A stretch of 64,000 nucleotides of DNA from Tyto alba. Taxonomy: Eukaryota; Chordata; Aves; Strigiformes; Tytonidae. This document shows positions 12,063 to 24,000 of the stretch, piece by piece; position 1 is the stretch's first letter, and each line of letters begins with the position of its first letter. The position numbers were made by a program, and so were the translations under genes. The DNA is taken from NCBI RefSeq assembly GCF_018691265.1, contig NW_024881279.1, positions 4,555,243 through 4,619,242 on the forward strand, written 5' to 3'. Below the pieces are notes generated by a model. That model saw nothing but the letters and a program-made list of their open reading frames with translations. It had not been told where the DNA came from and searched no databases.

Positions 12063-15000
12063 GTAATGGCACCGCTGGGGATCTGCGTGCTGGGAGGGGG
12101 CCAGTGCTGGAGACCACGGGGGTCAAGGCCGTCACCTTCCCTTGCAATGGGAAAAGCCAAGAGCTTTGGTCAGCTGAGTCATTGCTTAGCAGGAGGAGTT
12201 TATTTGGCTTATTGGCAATGCTTTGTAATCCTGGTCAAGAGGAGTTCGATATCAGGAGTGCCAACCCTGCTGATCAAGTGTGCTCAATTCTCTGTGCAAG
12301 CTGTCCTGTAGCTGGAGACCAGACCCGAGCCTGCGAGATGATGCGTAAGAGTCAACCAGAAAATGGAAAGTAATCTTTCCTTTGACTCATACCCAAACTG
12401 TTGTCAGGTTGTCATTTTGAGAAAATAAATGCTTGAAACAGGAAATATTTTGACTAAATAGGATCGGTGTCTGAGCTGACTGGATTGTTATATGTGTGTG
12501 TCTGTAGCCACACGTTATGTGGTTGTCACACAGTTTGGCTCTTTGGGTTCCTGTGTCAGTCCAGGACACGTCAATTAGCTCGTGAGGCCTTGGAGGAAAG
12601 TACAGTAGGAAGAGGTTAAACCCTCAACTGTAAAATATAGGTATGTGCACAGGAATTCACCCCCAGCCCATCATTCTTCGTGGGTTACTGGCAAGCTGAG
12701 TGTAATATCAAACTTGTCTCAACCTTTCAGAATCTTTCATCATCTGTTCAGTTTGCCCAGGCTTCTGCACAAACCTGGTCTTGATTTCATGTGAAAGCAG
12801 GCAAATTCACAGTTTTGCGTCAAACTACATTCAGGATGGGCTTCGGGGTTCGTCAGAGCCCAGAAATCCGTGTGAAAATGGAGGCACAAAACCAACTGTG
12901 ATTTGGGCAAAGACCTGAAGCCAAGAGTGATCCGAACTGTCCCAGAGACATCGGCTTTGCCGAGTTAACGTCATTGATAAAACATTGGGGTATCAAGGAT
13001 GCTCTTGGCTGGAGGACGTGCTGAATTATCCCTGGGCTGAACCCGGAGGCCACGTTCTGGACTCATCAGGGATGCTGATGGGGAGGATTTAAATCTGGTG
13101 TAAGAGATACTCAGGGACATACTGGTTTTCTTCCAGCCAGCATGTTGCTTGCCAGCCACCAGAGCATAACAAACTCAGCAGAAAAATATGAAGAGTTAAC
13201 AAAATAAACCTATTAAAAGCTCAGCTAATGGCAGACTTCTGAATCTTGAGAGGAAGCGTGCAGATTTCTAAGTCTCCCGGGAAGGCATCTGTCCTGGGTT
13301 TGAGGGAGTGGTGGGGTTTTTGGGGATCGGGGAGGGGCCTGTAGGGGTGGCCCCCTGTGAGGACAGCGTCCTGACACACCTTCCTTCCTGCCGCCTTTGC
13401 AGATGCCTTGCAGGGCACAAAAGCCCCTCGCTGTGAGCTGCCTCCAGGGACTCACTGCTAGCCTGGAAAGACTTAAGCAATACGGGAGCAGCTCACCCAG
13501 GGATGAGCTGGTTCTATCCTTCCGTGGAGGTTACCATTGCCACTGGAGTAGTTCTTAAGCATTGATCTGTGGGAATCTGTCCTTTGGCTCCACACCCGCC
13601 TGCACCCTCAGCCCAGGCACCTTCCAGTCTCCCCTTTCCCATTTAGCCTGTACGTTTACGTCGGAGGGTCTGTCCCTCCCTGAGACTCCCCCAGGTCCTA
13701 TTCGTGGAGAGGTTCAGACCATCATCCCCAGCTGGGACCTGCCTCTGTGGTGCTTTGCGTGCCCCAACCCTACGCTGCTGGGATGAGGGTTTCCTTCCCC
13801 GTTCATTTTGGATGTGTCCCATCTCTGTTTTCATCGCTAAAGTATCTCCCATTATCACCTAGTGTAAGCGCTTGAGAGTCACCGTAGTACTCATTCTCAC
13901 AGCATCCCTTTAAAGTATTTCACAGTAGCCCAAGGACACGCAGACAAGGAAATACAAGCAGGATCTTCTGAGTCAGTGGCTGGTGCCCCAACCACTGGGC
14001 CAGCGAGAATAACTTGTGCTCTGGCTTACGCAACTTGTATTGTTGGAGGTCCAAATCTCAGGAAATCCTGGCAGCTGCCTAATGCGGATGCTAGTTTGGA
14101 TTGACCTTTGGTGGGCTCCTGCATCCCACTTGAGCACAGCTGTAGGTAAATTTCATGCTAAGTTATATATTCCTTTCAGTTCAGCTGTAGATTTATTTTA
14201 GCTAACTCATAATAAGATGCTTGGAATCTACTGGTGTCATTCCTAATTAATAATTTATCATTAATACACCTAGGAGAATAATCCAAACTTCTGAATTTGC
14301 AAACTGCTTGCAACTAATCACCAATTTATTGCCCAGGACAGCTGCTGGGCAAGCTTTATACGCGATTTTTTGTCTGAGGCTCATTAGCAATCAGCATTAC
14401 ACGATGCTGCGGCAGAGCTCAGCCCCAGCTCCCCTCCAGTTTTCCAGTCCGGGGGTCAGCTGGAGGCTGCTTTTGCCAGCAGCACCGCAGTTGTCTGAGT
14501 CCCACCCGCAGCCCCGGGCTCCGCGGGCTGTTTTTAAGTCCAGATAGAAACGGATAGATGCTGCGGCTGTCTCCTCTGGCCATGCCGCCCGTGCCAGCAG
14601 CTTTGAAGAGCACACAGGGATTCCCCGTGCGAAGGGTGAATTCCCAGCTGGCACCGTCCCCACCTCCACCGTTCCTTGGCACCCACAGAGCCCACAAAAC
14701 GATTGCTTTGAACGGGGACTCAAGTTGTTTAAAATCGAGATAGTAGTGATGCCTGCTGGAGCATCCCCGCTGGCCACTCATGGGGGGTCCCGGGGATGCC
14801 TGCTGGAAACGGGGTGTAGGAACGGCTTTGAGCATCAGTTGTGCACCTGAACAGGCTCCCTGGGAGGGGCAGAGGGATGTCCAGAGTCCATCAAATCCTT
14901 ACCAAAGCTTGGCCTCAGGGTGGCATGGAACAGGGATGATGCTTGTGCCAGGAGCAAGCTGCCTTCCCCACCCCGTTACGCGAGCGTGTGTGATTCTGCA

Positions 15001-18000
15001 GCAAGGTGGGTGACCCACCACATCCCCACAGAGAGAACCACAGTGATAAAAAGGGCAGTTACAATATCCTGCTGCTTTCAGACAGCTATTTCACATATAT
15101 TCCCTGTTGCCCACAAGTGCCCATGGATGGAGCAGCCAGGTGGTTGGGAGCGGGTCAGGTGGGGAGCGCGGTGCTGGGTCCAACTCATCTCCTTCTCCCT
15201 TCTCCCAGGAGTGCACCGTCCTTCCCAGACCTCAGACATCCCCGGTTTCTACCCCCTCCCTCCCGGTGGAGTCGGACAGATCACGCCGTCGATGGGATGG
15301 TGAGTGTGGGGGGGCTCAGCCCCGGGCAGCCCCCAGCCCGCTGGCCGCTCCGTACGGGGGACGGTTCGTTGAACAAACCACGTGCAGCCGTTCTCCGTCA
15401 CCTCCACGGTGCTTTCACGCCGGCTCCATCCCTCCTGCGTGCTGTGTGATGGGGAGGGGGATTTAGGTCTGGTTTAGAGATGGGGACCAGACCCGCGGAG
15501 AGGCTGAAGGCTTTGTCCCAGCTGGGGACATCCATGGAGCAGGGTTACAGCCTGCCCAATTCAAAACCGACTCCTACCTTACATCTAGCTGGCTGTGTGG
15601 ATTAGGAAACCCAGGGAGATCTTCCTCCCCAGCTCTCCTAATCACAAGAAAAGCCTCTCTTTTTGAGGAGGAGGTCATTTGCTCCCTCGCTGGGGTTTTC
15701 GGCACAAACAGTACTTTTCCTGAGCGCGCCACCGGCATGGCGTAACCTAATGGGATGCTCCATCATCCACGGTGCTTCTCGGGGTCTGACCCGCAGGGAA
15801 AAAATATATCGTGGTAGAGACCTGCCCCGGTGAACAACACCGGGACCCACAGCCTGGCTCCAAGCACAGCCGGCTCGGCGGCACCAGTTGCACCAGGGTG
15901 GATGGGGAAGGAGGGACAGTGAACAGGAGCACTCCCAAAAAGTCCCCCCTGCACGGGCCAGCCCCGAGGAGCATCCTGTAAAGCAGAGCCTGTTGCGAAA
16001 CCTGCCCCAGGGACACGAGTTAAAAATACACCAGTGTGTGCTCTGTGGTCATCGCCACTGGCTTTTGTGTTGGTGAGCACACCGAGGGAGCAGGTCGGGC
16101 AGGCAGTGCTGTGTGGGCATCGCCACTCCTCAGGTTAATTTTTAATCCCGGTCGGTGACGCAGGGACCTTGCAGAAGCTCACAGGGAGGCAGCGGGTTGG
16201 GGTGGCCGGGAGAGGGGGAGAGAGCAGGGAGGGCAAACACAGGCACAGGCGGCCAGATCCCCCCCTGGTGCCAGCTGATAAAAGCCCAGCAAAGCCCCGC
16301 AGAGACCTCCAGGTACAAGAACATACTGCAAAATGGGAGAGGCGAAGCCCATTAAAACACAAAGTAAAATGTTAGCTTTTTGTTTTGTTTATGAATTTCA
16401 TGTTCCAGCTATTTAACCACAAGGAAACAGAGGCTGAGGCCTTTGATACAGAGTTCAGCTTCAAAGAGATTACATTTTGCCTTCTGTGCTAAATCTGCTT
16501 CTCTTGGGCGATGATTTAACTCCTCATATGATGTGATTCATCCTCAGGAAAAACAAGTACTGGGGTGACTGTGCCATAACATGAAAGAAATAGTTGGGGG
16601 TGAGAAAGGAGCCTGTTTGCCAAATGCAAGGTCCGTTCTTGGGGTGGGAGATGCTGTTAAGGGCATGCGGAGGGAAAGAAGCCTGGTTTGCACAGAGGGT
16701 TTGTCGGTGGTTGGTGGCGGAGGGAGTTGGTGTTGCTGAGAGCTGCTCCAGTGTCCACGGGGTTTGGCATCCTCAAGCAACCTCGTCAGACACGTTCATT
16801 AGTGACTAATAGAGCAGAGATGGTAAAGCAACAAACAGCCCGACGGAGAGGAGAGCAGCACCTCGAAGCGCGTGTGTCTGCAATAGAGCTTTTTGCCTGC
16901 CCAAAATTTACGGGAAAGAGCCCCAAAACCACTCCCCAAGTGCCCTGTCTTCAGCTGAGGCTCAGCACATCGGCGCAGGGAGGGTGCAGAAGCGTTGACC
17001 CCGTGCAGGAGGCAGCGGGCAGCAGGAGCTGCGTGCCGGGGATGCTCGTGCCGGGGATGCCAAGCCAGGGATGCAGCTTTTCCTCCGCGAGCCGGCAGGC
17101 AGGAGCTGGGCAGAATGGGGCTTTGTTCTCACCGAGCACTTCGGGAGGAGGAGCTGCAATCACTCTCTCTGTAATTAGCCGGGATGACAGTCGGATAAAA
17201 GCCTCTGAGAGTCCAGTCGAGTGAGTTTTGCTCACGGGAGCCTGGCAGCAAACATCAGGCGGGAGCGGGCGAACCGTGTCGCTCAGCGGTGCCACCGCAG
17301 CCCCTCCACGGCCAGCCTGCATCTTTTTTTCCAAGCCGCCCCCCCATCACCAGGTGATCCAGGCTGTAATCGTGCCTTCCCAACCATCAGGGACTGATTT
17401 TGCGATCGCATTAATTTGCACGTCGGAATCACTTTGGATGAAGCCGCGAGTGCCCGGCTCTTTTTCCATCCCAGTATCTCTAACGCATGTCGCTTCTGGA
17501 TTAGCTCCGAGTGTTTTCTCGGCCCTGGGGCAGCCGCCTTCAACTTCAAAGGTTGTTTCGGTTTCCCGATGCGCGGTAACACTTGGCTGTTTGTTGGTGT
17601 GTTTATACCCGCCGACATCTAAGGGGTGGGAGAGGGCTTCTGCCTGGCAGGGTATAAACAGAGCCCTGCCGCCTCGCCTGCCTTTCCTACAGACAGATCT
17701 GCAGATTTCAGTCAAGCCGAGACACAACAGCTCCCTGAGCAGCAGGAACAGAAACCTCCTTCCTCCCCAGCACAGCTCAAGGGCCTGACTGCCGCGGCGC
17801 TGTCGTTATTCCTCTTCAGGGCAGAAATTGTCTGTAGCGCTGAAAAATCCCTGGCATCCAGGAGCTCGGTCCCTCGGAGGGCACCGCACTTAATGATAAC
17901 GGGCTTTTTGGGTTTCGCTGACTAGAGCTGAAAATAGCTGGTGCTGGTTTTAGGCACAGCTCTGTGCAGCCTGGCCAGAGGAGCACGAGCATCAGCACAG

Positions 18001-21000
18001 GTTTAAGCACCCCATCCTGCCCTCCTCAGGCATCTCGGTTTCCACGCGCCCTTTTAGGCTGGGAGAATCTTTTGGCAGATTTGCAGAACAAGCCAAGGTA
18101 TTTTTGAGCTATTTCCATATGAAAACGGGGAGGGGGGGTGGTTTCCCTTGCTGGGAACAACAAGGAACTTCCCGCATAGTTATTTTACTATCTCAAAAAT
18201 GATTTCCAGCTCCTGGCCTTGTACATGCCCAGTCCTCAGTATGAAACAACTTTCAAAAAGAAATGTAGGACCGAGCTTTTGGCTTGTTTAAAAATGACAG
18301 GCATCCTTAAAAGGATGCATTGGGGAAATCAGAGCATTTCTGAAGCATTTATAAGGGCAGAGTAGATGTTTTCTCTTTGGACATTCTTGGGCATCCTCCC
18401 GGTGCAGCCTGCAGCCATGACTGAACAGAGAGAGGCTCTGAGCAGGCTCTAGGTTTTTTTGGTCAAACTGCTCTTTTAAAGAAGCAACTTCGTCTGTGCT
18501 ATAGCTAATTTTTCAGCACACCTCCACATTTTGCATTTTAACAGGACAAACTCAAAGCTGCGGTGTTAACACCGGGGACGGAGGGGGGTCAGAGTTGGAG
18601 CCAACCTTTGCAGGGAGGCTTGGCTTCTCCCAAAACAAAGTCCAAGTCCCTCACTGCCCCTCCAGCCCTGGGGACACCCCGAGCAGCCCGCCAGGCAGAG
18701 CTCCTGGGGCATCGGTGCTGCGAGTCCCCGTAGCAAAGAGTATCTTTAGGAACTACCACGTAGCTGTGGATGCTTTATAGACTCTTTCTTCCCGATCCCA
18801 GGCAGAGCCAGTCTGTCTATCCGCTCCCGTCATGTGGATTTAGACAGCCGTATTCGTCAGCGCTTTCTGCTGGGGCTTCTTTCTCCAGGTGAGTATGAGC
18901 TGTGTGAGACAGGGCAGCAGCTCGGCTGGTCTCGCAGCTTGCAGTTTGTGCAGTAGGAGCTTGCAGCAGACCACGGCCGCCCAGGGACGGCCACACACTG
19001 TCCCCAGGGCAGCCGTGGGAAGAGAAGGCGCTTTTAGGCAGTGTCTGGTCCAAAGAGGGCTCAGGGGAATAGCGAGCATCCCGGGAGGATGCACAGCGAT
19101 TGGATTTTAATCAGCAGAAGTCAAAACAAAGCCAGAATCCCTCGCCTTCAGCTCAGCATTGGGAAAAAGGGGTGAAATCCATCGCTCAGGATTTTGCTCC
19201 TTGTCACTAACCTTAATCCTGAATACATCCCTGCTGCCGCCACCGCTGAGTTTTGCTCTGCAGAGACCCATCTGGTTTACTTGGTCTCCACCTCAAAAAG
19301 CAGGGCAGGCAGTGGGCAGCGATCGGCACGAGTCAGTTCTCCGAGATGTAAACACAGCTTCTGCCTCCCCCCCCCGTCCCATCATCGGGCAGCGTGGGGC
19401 CGGCATGGCCGTGGGCCGTTCCCTGCCCACGGGAAGGGGTCGGCAGGAGCCGGCCACGTCGCTGCCCTGCTTCCCCCCACGACGACCTGGCCCTGCGGCA
19501 CGACCCGCCTTAAATTCTGAGCAGGTTGGGCCACATAGCACAGCCCTGGAGCATTCGGACTGCAAGTTTATGGTCACCCAGGACCAAATTTTGCCCTCTG
19601 TAAATATACCCAGTGATGTCCCAGTGAGCAAGATACATCTCCCGTGGATGGAAATCGTGGAGCCCAGCTCCTGGGCGTGCTGGCAAAGCCCCTGGGGCTC
19701 CGGCGAGGACGCCTGTGCACACCGCGTGTGCTCGCGCACCAGCTTTCGCTTCTGCTTCGTGTCGTCCCGAAGAGCCGTTAGCGGAGGTTTCCCACAGGAA
19801 AGCCGTGCAAACCCTTACCCGTGCAAGCCCTTAGCCAAGAAAAAAAAAAAAAAAAACAAAAAAAAAAAAAAAAAAAAAAAAACCAAAAACCTCCATCCAT
19901 GCAACCCTCGATCCATGCAAACCCTTAAGCCCTGCAGCAGAGGCGAGGGAAGGCTGCCAGCCCTCGTTGCTCGCCGCGGCATCGCTCTGCCCAGCCTCGA
20001 GGGCGAAGGCGAGAGGGGAGCTAACGGTTCCGGGCAGCCTCCCCCAGCCCGGTGCAGGAGCTCCCGCTCGCAGGATTTCGGGGCGGATTTTGCAGCACTG
20101 CTGCAGCCGAGAAAGTACACCTGGTCAGATAAGGATCAGACTGTGCTGGTGGATTAAATTAAACAGCTTTTCTTTTCGTGCCAGCATATCTAATGAACAG
20201 TTCATCTCCCATGGGCAATTCTGCCATCTCAAGCTGCAGTCATAAAGTGGCAAGCTTGGCAAAGCTGTCTGCACTGGCTTTACCCTCTAAAACTCTCAAG
20301 AGAGCTAATGAAGCCTGAAAGCTGGCGAGACCTCTCGTGATCTCAGTCCTGTATTGGTGGAGAACATTGCTTAGGCGAGGTGCACCTCCTAGAGTTGCAG
20401 TTTGGTTCATGTTCAGACTTATGCTGTTTCTTTTAAAAGAAAGGTGCAGGGTGGTCCTAATCTCTCCCATCCAAACCCGGGGTTGCGTTTGTTGTTCCTT
20501 TCTGCAGCGTTAATAAGATATTGCAACAACAGAGATCTGAGTAGCTGAAACCACTGGTTGAAAGCGCCCTTGATCTCGGCCAGGCTGGCTCCCACTGCAG
20601 GCTGGGTTCCTGCAGCAGCACCGGGACCTTTTCCACCCACGTGCCCGCAGCTCAGCCGGCCATGCCCGGGGGGTGGGCAACCCGGGGGTGGTGGGCACTA
20701 GCCTGCCCCGCGGGTTTGCTTGCCGTGTCCTCCGCTTACCGTCCGCTTCTGCCACGTCAGAGTGCCAGCTCGCGCGACACACCGCTCCGGCATCCCCGGC
20801 CTGTGTCACCCTCCTGGCGTGGCTCATCCGCTCTCCGTTGCAGGTTCACTCACCCGCTGATGCTGGGCTCCAGCATGCACACCACCGGCATCCCGCACCC
20901 TGCCATCGTGCCCCACTCCGGCAAGCAAGAGATGGAGCACTATGACCGAAACATGTAAGTCGGATCCCCACAGTCTTAGCGCCTTAATACCCATTTCGTT

Positions 21001-24000
21001 GATCACTGCGAATGCTTGGAGGGAGGCGGGGAGGATGGATGAACGCCAAGCTCTGCCTGAATCAGACAACGGCGCGTATCCGAGGTGCAGATCTCAGCCT
21101 TCCTGGCCCGTTTGTGCTGTCGGGGGGCGTGTTTGGTGAGGGGTCTTCTGCTGAGCTTGGTGCCACGGGGCGGGAGGGCAGCTCTGATGCTGACAGCTCC
21201 TCTTTTGGTCCCACCAAGGAAACCTCAGCCAGAACCAAAGAGAGAGAAGGAAGCTAAGAAGCCCACCATCAAGAAGCCCCTGAACGCTTTCATGTTGTAT
21301 ATGAAAGAAATGCGGGCGAAAGTCATTGCCGAATGCACCCTGAAAGAGAGCGCCGCTATCAACCAGATCCTGGGCAGGAGGGTAAGAGCACACGGGGCTC
21401 AGCGCCGTCGTCCCAGGGCAGCAGCCCGGTCCCTCGCAGCTGCTCTTGAGCAGGTATCAAGCAGCTGCTTTCAAAGCCGGCGTCGTGGTTTAAGCCCAGC
21501 CGGCAACTAAGGACCACGCAGCCGCTCGCCCGTCCCCGCTCTCAGTGGGACAGGGGGGAGAATAAAAAAAAAAAAACCAAAACTCGTGGAATTGAGATAA
21601 GAACAGTTTAATAACTGAAATAAAATAATAAACTAAAATAGTAATGATTATAATGATAATGACAATAAATACAATAAAAAGAGAGAAATAAAACCTAAGA
21701 AAAGACAAGTGATACAAGTTGCTCACCACCCGCTGACCGATGCCTGAGCAGTGCTTCCCCCCCCTGCCCAACTCCCCCCAGTTCATCTACTGGGCATGAG
21801 GTTCTATGGTATGGAGTAGCCCTTTGGCTAGTTGGGGCCAGCTCTCCTGGCCATGCTCCCTCCCAGCTTCTAGCGCACCTCCTCGCTGGCAGAGCATGGG
21901 AAACTGAAAAATCCTTGACTCAGGATAAGCGCTGCTGAGCAACAAGTCAAACGTCAGCGTGTTATCAGCTTTATTCTCACGCTGCATCCAAAACACAGCA
22001 CCCTACCAGCTACTGGGAAGAAAATTAACTCTATCCCAGCCAAAACCAGGACACCTGGGTGCTCTTATCCCTTAAACATGCGGAGTCGGATGTGGCCCGG
22101 CATGGGGTGGGCGGGGAGGGGACAGGGGGGGCTGCATCTCACCCCACGCTTGTCCTTGCAGTGGCACGCGCTGTCCCGGGAGGAGCAGGCCAAGTACTAC
22201 GAACTGGCGCGCAAGGAACGGCAGCTCCACATGCAGCTCTACCCCGGCTGGTCTGCCAGAGACAACTACGTGAGTGGCCGCCGCGGCTCAGACCCCCTCC
22301 CCATGGCATGGCCAGAAGCGACCCTGGGGCCGGGGTGGGGGGGCTGGCAACCGGGGTTTGCCAAACATCCCTCCTGGTCTTGCCATTCCTGATGGCACGA
22401 GAGCTGTAGAAATTCACATTTCAGGAGTATTTTGAACATCCTCTTGGCTCATCGCTAATCTATAGCACAAAGGTTATAGTTCCCCAGCTACCACAACCGT
22501 TTGTGCACTTACAGTCTAAGTAAATACAAGTAGAAAGGAACAAAAACTTTTGAATAATGTGGACGATCACTGAAAATAAAATTTTATGGAAACGCACTGC
22601 TTTGTGCATCTCAGGTAGCAGCTGAGACATCGGCCCGGTGGGAGCAGGGCGTGCAGATGGGGCAGAGATGCAGGAAGAGAAATTCAAGGGGTGCTGAATG
22701 GGCACCCACAGCCTGCTCAGCTCTGTTCACTTTGTGGTAGCACCTCGTTTACCAGCTTTAAATCATGGGGCTGGGCACCGCAGGCTCCACAGCCCCGGGC
22801 ACATCATGCTGAGCCCGGGCACATGCAGCAGTTTGGGGGGAGGATTTGCCAAATTGCGGGCTGCCGCCTCTGTTCTGAGGGTTTAAAACTAGTGCGGGGC
22901 GTCTGCCTGAGCCACGCTCATGGGAGCGTAATAATAACAGGAAATAATTTTTAAAAAGGCAAAATAGGAAAGCGTAAGCTGCTTTGTTTGAGTTGTAGTA
23001 CAAACCTCAGTCTCGCAGGCTGTTCAGGTCCGATTTCAGACTCTCCGTGGGGCTGCATCCCAAGCAGCAGCCCCGTAAGCAGTACTCGCAGGGTGCCAGT
23101 CACCGAGTTTCTGTCTGTCCCTCAGGGATGCCGATCCCACCCTGACCCAACAAAACACACTACATTCAAAGTATTAAAAGGCAATTTGAGCAAACTCAGA
23201 CAACAGCACCGCTTGTTCTGTGAGCACGTGAGCTCAACCCAGCTCTTTGGTGAGCCTGTTTCCTAACCAAGGTTGCTGTTTGGGGGGAAAAAAAAAATCT
23301 CAGATTGAAAAAAAAAAAAAAAATTCCCCCCAAACCAGGCATTGGCTGCTGAGCGGAGCAACTGAGCCACGCAGCAAGTAGTGGTGGTTTTCAGCAATAA
23401 AAATTAACTAGTGCAGAGGGCCCTGAAGCACTCTGAGGGTTGGGATCGCGTGTTCCCGTAGCCCAAAGAGATTTCCTTGTGTATAAGGGAGAAAAGAGAA
23501 GCTTCAGCCTTGATCTTCCCAGGTTTTGGCTGTAGTGAGGTACATGGCCGCAGCACTAGATGCCAAACTTATCCCCGAGGTGTGAGCAGAGATAAAAACT
23601 GAATTTGGTTTTTAAAGAGAGCTGGCTTGACTCCACATCTGAAATCGTGGCTCTTTCTGGAGGGGGCTGCAGTGGACCGGCCACGCTGGCATGGCCGGGG
23701 CTCCCGGCGCCCCCCCGGCTCCCCAGGGGGAAGCGGCAGCAGCTCTGGGGCTGGCCCGAGGGACAAAGCTGCTTCACAGCTGGTGCTGGTAGGGCCAGCA
23801 CTTGGGAAGCCTCTGGGCTACAATATGTCACATTTAAAGGTTACTCTTAAAAGAAAATTCATTTCCTCTTCGCTATATTAATCACTTCAGCAGCGTGGTG
23901 TTAAACAAGGTTGCATAGGTGTAGCGGTGCCCCAGAAGCACGGGATACACTCCGGGTCTTTTCTAGTGGCTTTCTTGACTGTTTTGATCTTACATGCCTA

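Noticed and set aside
19159..20157. The longest open frame in the window (332 codons, +)
   Set aside because: It lies wholly inside a TCF7 intron, runs through a poly(A) tract (a lysine run), has no recognisable domain, and stays open because the sequence is GC-rich.
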